Shown here: in pieces, positions 32,511 through 42,506 of the stretch | Position numbering within the stretch: position 1 is the stretch's first letter | How the letters are laid out: each line of letters begins with the position of its first letter | Source: Monodelphis domestica | Taxonomy: Eukaryota > Chordata > Mammalia > Didelphimorphia > Didelphidae | Length of the DNA: 64,000 nucleotides | Reading direction: 5' to 3' | Assembly (NCBI RefSeq): GCF_027887165.1 | Contig: NC_077227.1 | Span: forward strand, 63,182,607 to 63,246,606 | Position numbers and translations under genes: made by a program | The notes under the pieces: model-generated | The model's input: only the letters and a program-made list of their open reading frames with translations | Told to the model about the DNA's origin: nothing | The model's database searches: none

Positions 32511-33306
32511 CATCTGCTTCTTCCCTCACTCCTTAACCTCTCAGCTCAATCAATGCTTTAGGCAATCAATGCTCTCCATCCCTTTGTCCGGTTCTTCTCC
32601 GACCCAGGAGCCAAAAGCTCCATCTCCAACCTTCTCTTTCAGCTTCACATTTCCATTTCCAGGATATCCCAATCCTCCACCCATAGTGACCGCACCGCAA
32701 CGCGCCGCGCCCAGCCGGGGATGAGCCTGGAGGTTCTGCCCTTCTTGCGTCTGTCTCCTTACACCAGCTGGTCCTCTGGTCCTAGGATCTGCGCTCCCTG
32801 CCTCAGCACCCCTCTCCTCACCCCCGGACCCCTCCCTTTCTAAGGGAAACTCGCTAGCCAAGCTGAGCTGCCCGCGCCCCACCCCGTTCTAGGACTGCTC
32901 CTCTGCAGACTCCTCTAGAGCCCACGCCCCACCCAGTACTCTGTGCCCAACCCCCTAGGGAGCCCCTTCCCCGAGTGCTTCCCCGGAGAGGTGGGCAGTG
33001 CAACCTTTGAAGAAGGCAGCATCTCTTCCTATGCTCGCCATCTCCCACTCCTCTCTTCGCTTCTGGAAAGTTGCGCAGCCAGCGCCAAGCTGAGCGCAGA
33101 CCTGGGCGGGAGGGGACTCCCCCGATCCCCGACCACGACCCCGTGGGAGCAAGCCTTTGGAGAAAACGGAGTGGGGGGTGGGGGAACAGGGTGAGCCCTC
33201 TCCATCAGGAGAAAAAGACCTAGAGTGGCACACCCCGGGCAGGGGCCAGAGGTAGCGCTGCCGAGAGCTTCCAAGCTGCAGGTTCACACCCTTCTCTTCC
33301 CTCCGC

Positions 33307-33324
33307 TGTGTATGTGTGTGTGTA

Positions 33325-33366
<42 letters not shown>
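33307..33366. repeat. (TG)n array inside the promoter region
   Basis: About 28 TG units with one TATCCG interruption, inside the CpG-rich region. Confidence 0.95.
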
Positions 33367-33367
<1 letters not shown>

Positions 33368-33532
33368 GCCTGCATCCCTGCTCCCCCTCCCCGCCCCTCC
33401 CTCCCTCATTCTCTCTCCCCTCCCTCTAGCGCTCGCTCTCTCCCTCTCTCCTCCTCCTGGCCGTATCGCCACAGTTCCCTGAGACCAGAAGAGAGAGCGC
33501 ACCTCCCAGCAGATCCGCTCTCTCCCCAGACT

Positions 33533-33550
33533 ATGGGGCAGCCAGGCTGA
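33533..33550 (+). promoter_or_regulatory. Upstream ORF of five codons
   Basis: ATGGGGCAGCCAGGCTGA encodes MGQPG and stops 241 bases before the main ATG. The sequence before it (CCAGACT) is a weak start context; a G follows the ATG at +4. It matters only if transcription starts upstream of it, which is not known. Confidence 0.45.
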
Positions 33551-33791
33551 GGCTGCCCAGACAGACCCTGCAGCAGCAGCAACAGCCGCAGCTGCTGCAA
33601 CAGCCAGCCTAGCCAGCCAGCCCCAAGACCCGCAGGCGGCCCGCGGTGCCTCTCGGAGGGCGGACGCCCCGAGCCTCGGCCAGCCAGAGACTCTCCCGCC
33701 TGTGCCCGCGGGACGCACGCGTGCCCCACTGCCTGGCTCTCGCTTGCTGGCTAGTTCGCTCCGCTCTCGGATATACTAGCGGGGGAAAAGG

Positions 33792-33837
33792 ATGGCTTAC
33801 TCCGGGGGGCTTGTGGGGCTTCTCCTCCTTTGTGAAG
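33792..33837 (+). CDS. First coding exon, signal peptide of an unidentified protein
   Basis: An ATG in good context (AAAAGGATGG: purine at -3, G at +4) begins the reading MAYSGGLVGLLLLCE. It is broken after the first base of codon 16 by an excellent donor, G|GTGAGT at 33838. The translation is a short hydrophobic leader with no charged residue before Glu15, as in a cleaved signal peptide. An exon that ends in phase 1 just after the leader is common in genes for cell-surface and secreted proteins, for example of the immunoglobulin superfamily. The CpG-rich region directly upstream supports a real gene start. No in-frame ATG precedes it; the TATACTAG just before contains an in-frame TAG at 33777-33779. 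The protein was not recognised. The second exon was not found, so the intron probably extends beyond the window. An unrelated non-coding first exon is the main alternative. Confidence 0.6.
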
Positions 33838-34400
33838 GTGAGTCCAGGAAGTTTTGTCTGGTTCATCAGACCCCAGATGTGGGATGGATGTGTGTGTGGG
33901 GAGGATGAGAAGGAAAACATAAACAAGATGCTAATAATGCCGATATTTCGCTCCACTGTTTCAGCTCGAAACTAAGTTAGAACAGATGTGGATTCGCTTG
34001 CCCGTAAATTTATGGAGTGGAGCAGATGGATATTAAAGTGTGTTTCTATTTTAAGGTTGTGAAAGATGATTTTTCTCCCCCCCCCCCTCGCCGTGCTTCT
34101 AATATCAGCAAAGTAAATTGAGTTTGGGCTAATAAATGAAAAAGACTGAAGGATGAAAAGTTATTGGCTTGTAACATTGACGAGGTTTTCCACAGCTGTT
34201 GAGCTTCCAATGCAAACAGAAAATCATTGTGTTTCTCTTATCTCCATATGGACATGTTTTGCTAACGTGTTTCTGATGTTCACGTGAATAAATCAGAATT
34301 GTGGTGCTGAGTTTTTTGGTTTTTGTTTTTTTTTCCCTCCTCTTTCCTCCCCCCAGTAACTTTTGTCGGCCCCCTCTGGAGACCTCGGAGATTGGGGAAT

Positions 34401-34404
<4 letters not shown>

Positions 34405-34441
<37 letters not shown>
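34405..34441. repeat. (TG)n array in intron 1
   Basis: About 18 perfect TG units, some 570 bp after the donor site. Confidence 0.97.
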
Positions 34442-34442
<1 letters not shown>

Positions 34443-34559
34443 GGTGGGATCCTTTTCTGAAAAACAAAAACATTGCGGTTGTTGATCAAAAAGTTGGGGG
34501 GGGGATGGAGGGCGAGGGGCGGCGGCGTATGACACAAATGAGGTGTTTAGGCTTTCTCA

Positions 34560-34960
34560 TTCTCTGTCCCAGCTTGTAATATTTAATAGATGATTACAGT
34601 TATCACAGCTTGGTTGCTGGAAGGGATTAGTCAATTATCTATTTCCTATTTGATAGGCGACCCTTGGACTTTTATTTTTCTTTCGAAGCACCTTAGCACC
34701 TAAAGCTGAGAGGACCTGCTGAATGGGAGTTGGGGGTGGGAGGAGGAGAGAGGAGAAGCAGAGAAGAGAAAATGCAAGATGCCAGCTTTTAATGCACATG
34801 TTAAGGAAATCCTGTCCTACTTTTACAGCTCTATCAAATAAATGTCAGATGCTTGTTTGAAAATTGTATTCTTTTCTTTGGTTGCCATTAGAAAACATGT
34901 TGTAAATTTCCGGATAACTAACTGTATTGCCTACACATACCTTTTGTCATAACTGAATTT
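34560..34960. promoter_or_regulatory. Candidate conserved non-coding block near the promoter
   Basis: Free of repeats apart from a purine-rich patch at 34735-34770. It is rich in TAAT/ATTA-type and AATATTTA sites (TTAATAGATGATTACAG, TCAATTATC, CTTTTAATGCAC, GGATAACTAACTG). It looks like intron-1 enhancer DNA, but no alignment could be made. Confidence 0.3.
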
Positions 34961-34961
34961 T

Positions 34962-37000
34962 CTTCCCTTCCCACCCTGCCAGGGGGTTTCTCCCTGAGTT
35001 AATTTGAAAGTATATTCTGTATCTGGCCCAGGTAAAGTTAAATACGAGTGAAGATACTTGACCTTTCAAAAATGTTGGTGTTTTTATGAATCAGATTTAC
35101 TCTTTAGAATCTTGTTTTTTCCTTCTCTTCAGTTCTCTTACTTTTTCTGGGTCAGTAAACTTCCTTCAGAAAGACGTTTATTTTGGAGGCAAACCTGAGG
35201 GGGTGAGATGGGACTGGTGAGTTCGTTTTAAGTTGGTTTTCACTAGCAGTTTTAAAAGAAAAAGTGATTAAAAGCACCTGAGAGCAAACCTCTCTGGATA
35301 ATTTCCAGAAAACTGTATTGAGCCAACTTGTAGGCATTTAGGTTTAGCTTCAACTTCTCATGCCAGGGAAAGGATATTACACTTCAGCTGAAACATCATC
35401 ACCTAATTCTAATCCACCAGGAACAACACTTGCTCCTTATTGTTAAGGCTTTACCTGAAGAGAAAGGATTCATCTCAGCAGGGTTGAGGAGGTTGGGAAC
35501 ATTAAGCAATAGAAATCCAAAAAGTGATTTCAATGCCTACTGCTAAGATTCCGGAGGACCCGGGAGAATTTGTCATTAAAAGATTCTTCCTTACATGTTA
35601 ATTATGCTATGCTGTTTCTAGACAGTACTAAACTTGACCCTCAGGTAGATATCTACTTGCCTTAGTTTACCAGTTGTAAAATCATTGAACTTGGGGCCAA
35701 TGACCTTGAGATGTTTTCATCCAGAAAACCCTACCTAAATAATCTCTTTGGCCATTCATTTTCGCATCTGATAACTCCTTTACTAAGAAGAATTTACCTC
35801 CATTGTGGCTCAGACAGAAGGCAATAGGATTCTGCTTGGAACACTTGGGCCTGAAGTCAAGACAGTAAAAAGAAATTCTTTTGCAAAGGCCCTTTAAATA
35901 CTCCCCCCTCCCCTCAGCCCTTTCCTTTCAAAAACCTTTTGGTTGCCTTTACATCTTTCTAGGCCCTAAACATCCCAGTGTTCTTATTGATGAGGGAGTG
36001 AGACTTCTGCCATCTTTTTTTTACAGTCCTAGTTCTAGAGAAAGATACCCTTCATGTTGATTCAGACAGCTTCTTAATATTCACAAATAGTCCAGCTGTA
36101 ACTGAGAGCTGGGTGGGGGGGAGGTCAAAGATGGATCCCCCACAGCGGGTGGAGTTCTGTTCTTAGGAAGAGAAATTGCTTTTAGGGCTGATGATAGGCA
36201 AGATTTCTGTTTGCCAAGTGGGAGTAAGAAGGGAAAAGAAATACGTATTGTAAGATTTTCTTCATAGCCTTTTTCCAATGACAGCCTGTCTTCACTCTAA
36301 AATGTATGTTAAAAAAATTCAGCTCTCTCTCCAGAGCTGAGAAACTTTATTCATCTGTAATCCCTACTTTTCCTTTTAACTGCTCTACCCCACCCCCACC
36401 CTCACTAGGTGAACAAGAAGAGACACTTGGATTACATCCTTTTCCCCCTCCCCATAGATTTCCCCTAAATATTTCTCATTGAAACCTTCCCACAGGACTA
36501 AGGAAGGCAAAAAAAAAAAACCTTCGAAAGGCTGGGGAAATTTTGCAGGATGTCTTGGGGCTTATGGTCAGAATCTAACCCATAGGCTAAAGAAAACAGG
36601 TATCATGCTTGCCAGGGTTTGGCCTTTGATTGTCGAACGGAGGAATGAGAGGTTGAGAATTAGCAAAGGAGTAAACGATGTTTTTAAAGATAGCTCTCTT
36701 GTGACCCTGGGTGGGCAACTTTGTATTCACAGAGGTTGTATATCTAATCACTGCAGTTCCAGCAGAAGCAGCAGGAGAAAGTGTTCTTGGAGGAGTGCTT
36801 GTTTTCCTCCCAGTGGGGCTTCCTCCCTGGCCCTCTAGGTGTGTCACAGGTGTTTGGGGTTTGGGGAGTTCCTTGGCACTGGACCTGTTGGGTCCTCCTT
36901 GAAAGCAAACCCTTGCTGCCTTCAGGCTGCTTAGCTGTCATCTTCTTCCTAAAAGTGCACTCTCCCAAGAAATCATCTATTCATTGACTTTTCATCTGGT
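34962..37000. other. Repeat-poor intronic DNA
   Basis: About 2 kb with no clearly recognised SINE or LINE. Open frames near 36.5-36.9 kb on both strands overlap each other and lack splice sites or family motifs, so they are taken as chance. Confidence 0.35.
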
Positions 37001-37002
37001 TG

Positions 37003-37077
37003 GTCTCTCTGTCTCTGTCTTTCTGTCTCTGTCTCTCTGTTTCTCTGTCTCTCTCTCTTCTCTCTGTCTCTCTTCTT

Positions 37078-37168
<91 letters not shown>
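37003..37168. repeat. (TCTG)n-(TC)n array
   Basis: A TCTG/TTTC mixture grades into about 85 bp of pure TC. Long poly-Ser/Leu or Arg-Glu frames over it are artefacts. Confidence 0.97.
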
Positions 37169-37169
<1 letters not shown>

Positions 37170-37865
37170 ACAAAACCCCATTCACCCCTACCCAGGTTGG
37201 AATACAAACAAATTTATTTGCTTCTCTCCTTTACCCTCACATCTTTGCTAGCTCAAGAAAGATTCCCTCAGTCTCCAAGTCAGGTTAGAAAGATCAGACC
37301 AAAATGAATTTTGCTGCAAAACTGAATGGGGGGGGCAGGGGCTGTCCTATTTTCCTTGGCAATGTATATGTGAGCCTTTTCCCCTTAGGGAATCAGGGTT
37401 TTCCAGAGAGACATTAATTTCTTTTGTTTACATTATGATAGGATATAGGAGGTAGTCTGGGAGGTATAGGGCTGAGGAGATGGAGAAAAGAGATTACTCC
37501 CCCTCCCCCAACCATCCCAATTTGAGAAGGATGGATTTTCTAGCTCTTCACCCTATGATATTGAAGTGGGGAGGGGGTTAGAAGGAAAGCACCCCCACAT
37601 CCTGGGAACTTGGGAATTGGTCAGTTTAAAGAGTCCTTTGGGAATTGAGGCTAATTAGAGTCTCTTTGAGGAATGAATGTCCCTGAGGGATGAATAAAAG
37701 AGGCTCTGAAACTTTAGATTTTGAGGTTAAGCCACAGAGAATGGGTCTTTACCACACAGACTCTATGTATCTGCTCACTTTTAAGAACCTTGGGTTCTGG
37801 ACTAAAAGTTCCTAAAATATTGATCGTGGGTGGAAAAGTTAAGTGGGTGGCTCTTTTCCCATCTT
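37170..37865. other. Unrecognised intronic DNA
   Basis: No gene or repeat was recognised. Confidence 0.35.
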
Positions 37866-37867
37866 TG

Positions 37868-38073
37868 CTAGACCCAGGATCATAGCTTTAAAGATGAAAG
37901 GGACCTTAGAGGTCATCTCATTCAACCCCCTCACTTTACAGATGAAGGAATTGAGGTTCAGAATGGAAGAGTGACTTGCCCAGCATCATTCAAGTAACAA
38001 GTATCAGAGCCCAGGCTTAAACCTCTAAATATGACTCCAAATGCAGCATTTTCTCCACTATGCTGAACTGCCT
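37868..38073 (-). mobile_element. MIR-like SINE with extended end
   Basis: GGGACCTTAGAGGTCATCTC, CTCACTTTACAGATGAAGGA, TGACTTGCCCAGCATCATTC, ending TATGCTGAACTGCCTCC. Confidence 0.75.
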
Positions 38074-38448
38074 CCAGTATGATCATAAATGAAATCTACA
38101 GCCCCCTATAAACCAAAGGAAGGAAGCACTTGGAACTTCTCAACAACCAGGGGTGATATGAGAACAAAGTATCTTCTTGGCGATGATGGTGTGTTTCTGG
38201 GGCCAGGGTAGAGAAGAGGAACTGTTATGGGGGAGGGGGGAGAGTTACATATAAATCCTCCAGTGGATAAAAGACTTGGCTGACCCTTTGGGTCCTCTGA
38301 GGATTAAACTTGTTGGGGGATCTACCACCCCAGGGTGTTTTAGGGTCAAGGCTTGTAAATAATTTTAGAGTCAGGAGATGTGTTTTAACAGATGCCTAAA
38401 GCCAGGTACTTTGTACTTGTTTTCTCATTCTCTGTATTTGTCTCTTCC

Positions 38449-38943
38449 CTCTCCCTTCCCTTCCCTTCCCTTCCCTTCCCTTCCCTTCCCTTCCCTTCCC
38501 TTCCCTTCCCTTCCCTTCCCTTCCCTTCCCTTCCCTTCCCTTCCCTTCCCTTCCCTTCCCTTCCCTTCCCTTCCCTTCCCTTCCCTTCCCTTCCCTCTCC
38601 CTCTCCCTCTCCCTCTCCCTCTCCCTCTCCCTCTCCCTCTCCCTCTCCCTCTCCCTCTCCCTTCCCTCTCCCTTCCCTCTCCCTTCCCTCTCCCTTCCCT
38701 TCCCTTCCCTCTCCCTCTCCCTCTCCCTCTCCCTCTCCCTCTCCCTCTCCCTCTCCCTTCCCTTCCCTTCCCTTCCCTCTCCCTTCCCTCTCCCTTCCCT
38801 CTCCCTTCCCTCTCCCTCTCCCTCTCCCTCTCCCTCTCCCTCTCCCTCTCCCTCTCCCTCTCCCTCTCCCTTCCCTTCCCTTCCCTTCCCTTCCCTTCCC
38901 TTCCCTTCCCTTCCCTTCCCTTCCCTTCCCTTCCCTTCCCTCT
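38449..38943. repeat. Compound (CCCTT)n / (CTCCCT)n array
   Basis: About 495 bp of pure pyrimidine on the plus strand. Long CCCTT blocks lie at both ends (38455-38594 and 38872-38940). CTCCCT blocks at about 38595-38660, 38710-38757 and 38814-38871 alternate with mixed units. The open frames over it on both strands (up to 267 codons) are repeat translations. Confidence 0.97.
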
Positions 38944-39400
38944 CGGTATTTCCTTCCCCCTCCAACACTCCCCCCCCCCCAATCTCCCAGGAAGGCTTTG
39001 TTTTTCCATTTTGGATTCTGTCCCTAGAGTATCTGGTTCCACTTGAATATAATTCCATCTCAAAGCTGGCATAGATCATTGGATGTGTCTCCCAATAACC
39101 CAGCAAGGGACTTTCCAATATATTTTTAATCCAGGGACAACATCTCTTGCCCAAGGCAACAACAGGCCCAAGCTGTGTTAACCTATCAGTCCTCTTCACA
39201 CAGTCTCCAGAGGCTTCCTGGTTGCTTCTTGGTGGGTCATCATTTGCATGTTTCTGGCTAAGGGCCTTTCGCTGGGACCTCCCCAGAGAAGGAGAGAGAA
39301 GGTTTAGTCCCTGGGCTCATGTTCCCTATCCCTCTCAATTAGTTTAAGCCCCCATGGGGCACAGGACTGCTGAAGATCTATTTAGATAATAGGCATGTTT
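38944..39400. other. Unrecognised intronic DNA
   Basis: No gene or repeat was recognised. Confidence 0.35.
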
Positions 39401-39401
39401 A

Positions 39402-39626
39402 TGGAGGCGGCTAGGCTGTATAGTGGGTAGAGTGCCAGGCCTGGAGTCAAGGAAACAACTTCCTGAGTTCAAATTTGACCCCAGACACTTATTACCTGAG
39501 CAAGTCACTTAACCCTATTTGCCTTGGTTTCCTCATTTGTGAAATGAGCTGGAGAAGGAAGTGGCAAACCACTCCAGTGTATTTGCCAAGAAAGCCCCTA
39601 GTGGGGTTAACAAAGACACAATAGCA
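39402..39626 (+). mobile_element. Mar1-type SINE, near full length
   Basis: GTGCCAGGCCTGGAGTCAAG, ATGAGCTGGAGAAGGAAGTG and the tail CCCTAGTGGGGTTAACAAAG. Confidence 0.88.
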
Positions 39627-39683
39627 TATTTATGAGAAAATTGTAGGTAAAAGGATATAAGCCTAAATTCACTTTTTCAAAAT

Positions 39684-39740
39684 ATAGTACAGGGTATGCC
39701 AAAAGTCTTTCTATAGTCTTAGGCTATTAAAGTCTAAATA
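39684..39740 (+). mobile_element. Mariner-type MITE, left end
   Basis: TACAGGGTATGCCAAAAGTC then TTAGGCTATTAAAG matches the left end of the copy at 59.6 kb. The right end was not seen. Confidence 0.55.
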
Positions 39741-39744
39741 AAGC

Positions 39745-40645
39745 TATTTATTTAAATCTATAAAATGCTTTCTAGCATAGAGATCTTAGGTTTTTTTTAT
39801 CGTTTCTACTTGAAGTGTTTTTAAAAAACCCTTTTTTAAAGGTTGTTGCTAATCTATAAATATATAGTTAAATACAAAGGGAGAAGCCAGGACCTAAAGA
39901 AATCCTTTCTCAAATAAATAAACAACCAACCAAATAAATAAATTGCTATCTTAAAACTTTCTATTGCAGTTTGTATACTTGGATATGTGAGTGTTAGAAA
40001 GTGAGTAAAATGAGGGGGTTAGCCTTATTGGTCTCCAGGGTTCCTTCTACTTCTTACATGTTATATATTTGGAAGCACACTGATATCACAGATAAAATGG
40101 GCACTTTGATCTAATGGAGACTTTTTGGTGAGCTTCCCACTGTATTTTGGATTAGGAGTACAAAAGACCAAGAGTCAAATTCAATTAACTTCTACTTTCC
40201 CTTCAACAAAGTGGTTTCCTGGGATAACATTTCATTTGGAAAAGGCAGGGTGACTTGAAGGACAAAGTTTGCCCACCCCAGAGAACCTTGTATAATGAGG
40301 AATTCCTTCTGCCATGGAATCTAGTATTTTCCAAGGTGCCATCTTGGGTACCCTGCTCTGCTGTCTCCCCACTCACTTATTGATTTTACTAGACCCCATG
40401 GATTCAAAACCCTTTTCACAGATGACTCCCAATCCTATATACATCTTCTCTGAATCCCTTCCCTGACTCTAGGCCTTCTTCACTAAGGACCAGCTGACTC
40501 TCTAGACCTGGATGCCCCCATTAGCAACTCAAACTCAGTCTGTTCAAATTGTAGCCCTTTCTCTCTCTCTCTCTTAAAACCAATTCTCTTCCAAATGTAT
40601 CTGTTTTGTTTAAGTACACTGTGATTCCTAGGTTCATAATCTCAA
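39745..40645. other. Unrecognised intronic DNA
   Basis: No gene or repeat was recognised. A short AATA-rich run lies near 39915-39945, and a CT run at 40560-40574. Confidence 0.35.
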
Positions 40646-40649
40646 GCTT

Positions 40650-40920
40650 TGGAGCAGTTTTAACTTCATATTTACAAAGTATTCTAAGGTTCACAAAACA
40701 CTTTTCTCACAACCTTCGGTTAACTAGGTAGCATAAGAGATTCTTTCCCCATTTTATATTTAGAGAATAGCCTTAATTAAAGTACATCACAAATAGAGGC
40801 CAGTATTCAGGGAACTTTCCAGAGCCTCAGTTTACTCATCTGTAAAATGGAAGAATTAAACTAGTTGGCCTTTGGAAGTCTCTTCTACTTCTTCAACTAT
40901 AATCCATTGATTTGTCAGTT
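40650..40920. mobile_element. Two MIR-like SINE fragments, opposed
   Basis: An antisense tail part (TTTACAAAGTATTCTAAGG, CCATTTTATATTTAGAGAAT) is followed by a plus-strand part (CTCAGTTTACTCATCTGTAA, GTTGGCCTTTGGAAGTCTCT). Confidence 0.6.
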
Positions 40921-41189
40921 TGTGGGCATTCCTGTCACCAAAGACAGGTTGCAGCTCCCTGTGACATAGATGGTTTTGGAGAGGTGTCTCATCCAAAAAA
41001 ATTGATTAACCAGATACAAATCTAGTAATAAGTTTCTCCTGCTTTATTTGGATTGGTCCTCAGTCAACAGGCATCCAAGTTCTATACTTGGTACCTTCTT
41101 AGCTTTGTAGAATCTGCCCAAGTTTGTGTCTTATTGGCAGAGCCTTGGAGAATGCCACAAAGGGCATTGGTATAGATATGAATGAGAGA

Positions 41190-41345
41190 AAATAACACTG
41201 GTTTGGGATCCCTGGGATGCCTACTTACTACCTGTGGAAGGACAAATCACTGAACAACCCAGAGCCTCAGTTTCATTACTTAGAAGTTTTACTAGATCAC
41301 CCTGGAGGGAGGACCCTTTTAACTCTAGTTCTAAAACTGTATGAC
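41190..41345 (+). mobile_element. MIR/THER-like SINE
   Basis: ACTTACTACCTGTGGAAGGA, AGAGCCTCAGTTTCATTAC and the TTAACTCTAGTTCTAAAACT end. Confidence 0.6.
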
Positions 41346-41379
41346 TTCAGTTGTATCTTATAGCCATATGTGTTCTATA

Positions 41380-41432
41380 TACTATATATATATGTGTATA
41401 TATACGTATATACAAAATACATCTATACATAT
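41380..41432. repeat. TA/TG-rich simple tract
   Basis: Irregular ATATAT and GTATAT units. Confidence 0.8.
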
Positions 41433-41436
41433 GTGT

Positions 41437-41685
41437 CAGGAATTATGTGGTTTTCCTTTTAGTCATGTCTGACTCTCTCTGACCCCTTTTGGCATTTTCT
41501 TGCCAAAAATATTGGAATGGTTTGCCATATTCTTCTATAGCTCATTTGACAGATGAGGGAGGATTAAGTGACTTGCCTAGGGTCACAGCTAGTAAGTATC
41601 TGAGGCCAGATTTGAACTGAAGAAGCTGAGACTTCCTGATTCCAGACCCACACTCTATCCCCTGCAGTGCCCTCTGGTTGTCCTA
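41437..41685 (-). mobile_element. Mar1-type SINE
   Basis: Antisense: GTCATGTCTGACTCTCTCTG (tail), CTATAGCTCATTTGACAGA, TTGCCTAGGGTCACAGCTAG. Confidence 0.85.
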
Positions 41686-41829
41686 TATCAAGCATAATCC
41701 CATATAGTTATTTCTTCCTGGGAAAGAGAGATGCTTCAAGATGACAATGTTGATCTCTATCAGGCTTCCTTTCAAGTGAACCTGTCTGTGCTGGGAGAAG
41801 GGTTTCCAGGGCCCCTGGCCACCCTAATT

Positions 41830-42115
41830 TCTTCCCTGGAGAAGTCCCCTATAGCAGTGCTATCGAGCTGCCAAGCTGCTGCAGACACATTTTGCATTTC
41901 TGGTAATGTGGCACTTACAGATGCAATGGGGTGTCTTCTGTATCTTTAATGAGCCCACTACCGGGAAAGCGAAACTGCTAGATGGGAGACTGACTTAAGT
42001 TATAGCCGCTGGTTGGCCTGCCTGTTGCTGGCTGATTTAATTTTTTTCTGGGAATCTCTCTGCGTCACACACAAGGGCCTGGTGCTCTCTGTCAAAGCTT
42101 GTGTGGTGATGAGAG
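41830..42115. promoter_or_regulatory. Candidate conserved non-coding block
   Basis: A repeat-free island between SINEs. It has balanced composition and dense motifs (GAGCTGCCAAGCTGCTGCAG, CATTTTGCATTTCTGG, CTGATTTAATTTTTTTC, TGCGTCACAC). The open frame over it has no splice sites or known domain. Enhancer-like by appearance only. Confidence 0.3.
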
Positions 42116-42329
42116 AGGCAGGCAGAACTGTTTGATGGGCAGCAGGCAGCTCCAGCTTTCTGTCTGACTCCCTTTTAGGACTGTCACTTGGTACAAAGAT
42201 TTCATGGGGATCACAATGGCCAAAAGAACAGTGGTGATTGTGGGAAGGGTTGGAGTGGGGGGAGAGCTACTGGTAAGGTTGTGATTGGTTACTTTAGCCA
42301 TAACTGTCCTAATATTTTTAAATAGCCAC

Positions 42330-42505
42330 TTTAAAAAAAAAAACAAACCTTTACCTTCTATCTTAGAATCAATACTGTGTATTGGTTCTAAGTCAGAAGA
42401 GTGGTGAGGGCAAAATAATGGGGATTATGTGACTTGCCTAGGGGTCACACAGATAGGAAGTACTGAGGCCACATTTGAACCCAGGACCTCCAGTCTCTAG
42501 GCATG
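42330..42505 (-). mobile_element. WSINE1-like SINE
   Basis: Antisense: AAACCTTTACCTTCTATCTT, then TGACTTGCCTAGGGGTCACA. The reversed head at the right is partly lost. Confidence 0.82.
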
Positions 42506-42506
42506 A

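Larger units (their letters stand above)
32680..33800 (+). promoter_or_regulatory. CpG-rich promoter region and 5' leader
   Basis: This is the only sustained CpG-rich stretch in an otherwise A/T-rich window. Examples are GCAACGCGCCGCGCCCAGCC near 32698, a reverse GC box CCCCGCCCC near 33389, and GCGGCCCGCGGTGCC near 33635. No TATA box was seen near a plausible start. The 3' half (about 33400-33791) has many CAG/GCAGC-type triplets and is the likely transcribed leader. A (TG)n array lies inside it at 33307-33366. The direction is inferred from the exon at its right edge. A divergent transcript on the minus strand cannot be excluded. Confidence 0.75.

Noticed and set aside
33284-33956. Minus-strand frames over the CpG region
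   Set aside because: GC-rich DNA lowers stop frequency. These frames include TG-array translation and poly-Ala runs and lack known domains.
36479-36987. Possible second exon near 36.5-36.9 kb
   Set aside because: Overlapping frames on both strands, no acceptor-donor pair flanking a frame that continues the phase-1 leader, and no recognised domain.
38378-39199. Long frames on both strands (211-267 codons), the longest in the window
   Set aside because: They consist of CCCTT/CTCCCT repeat translation and exist on both strands at once.
41731-41949. Possible coding exon over the repeat-free island
   Set aside because: The 72-codon frame has no convincing splice sites and starts next to a SINE. 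Regulatory DNA is more likely.
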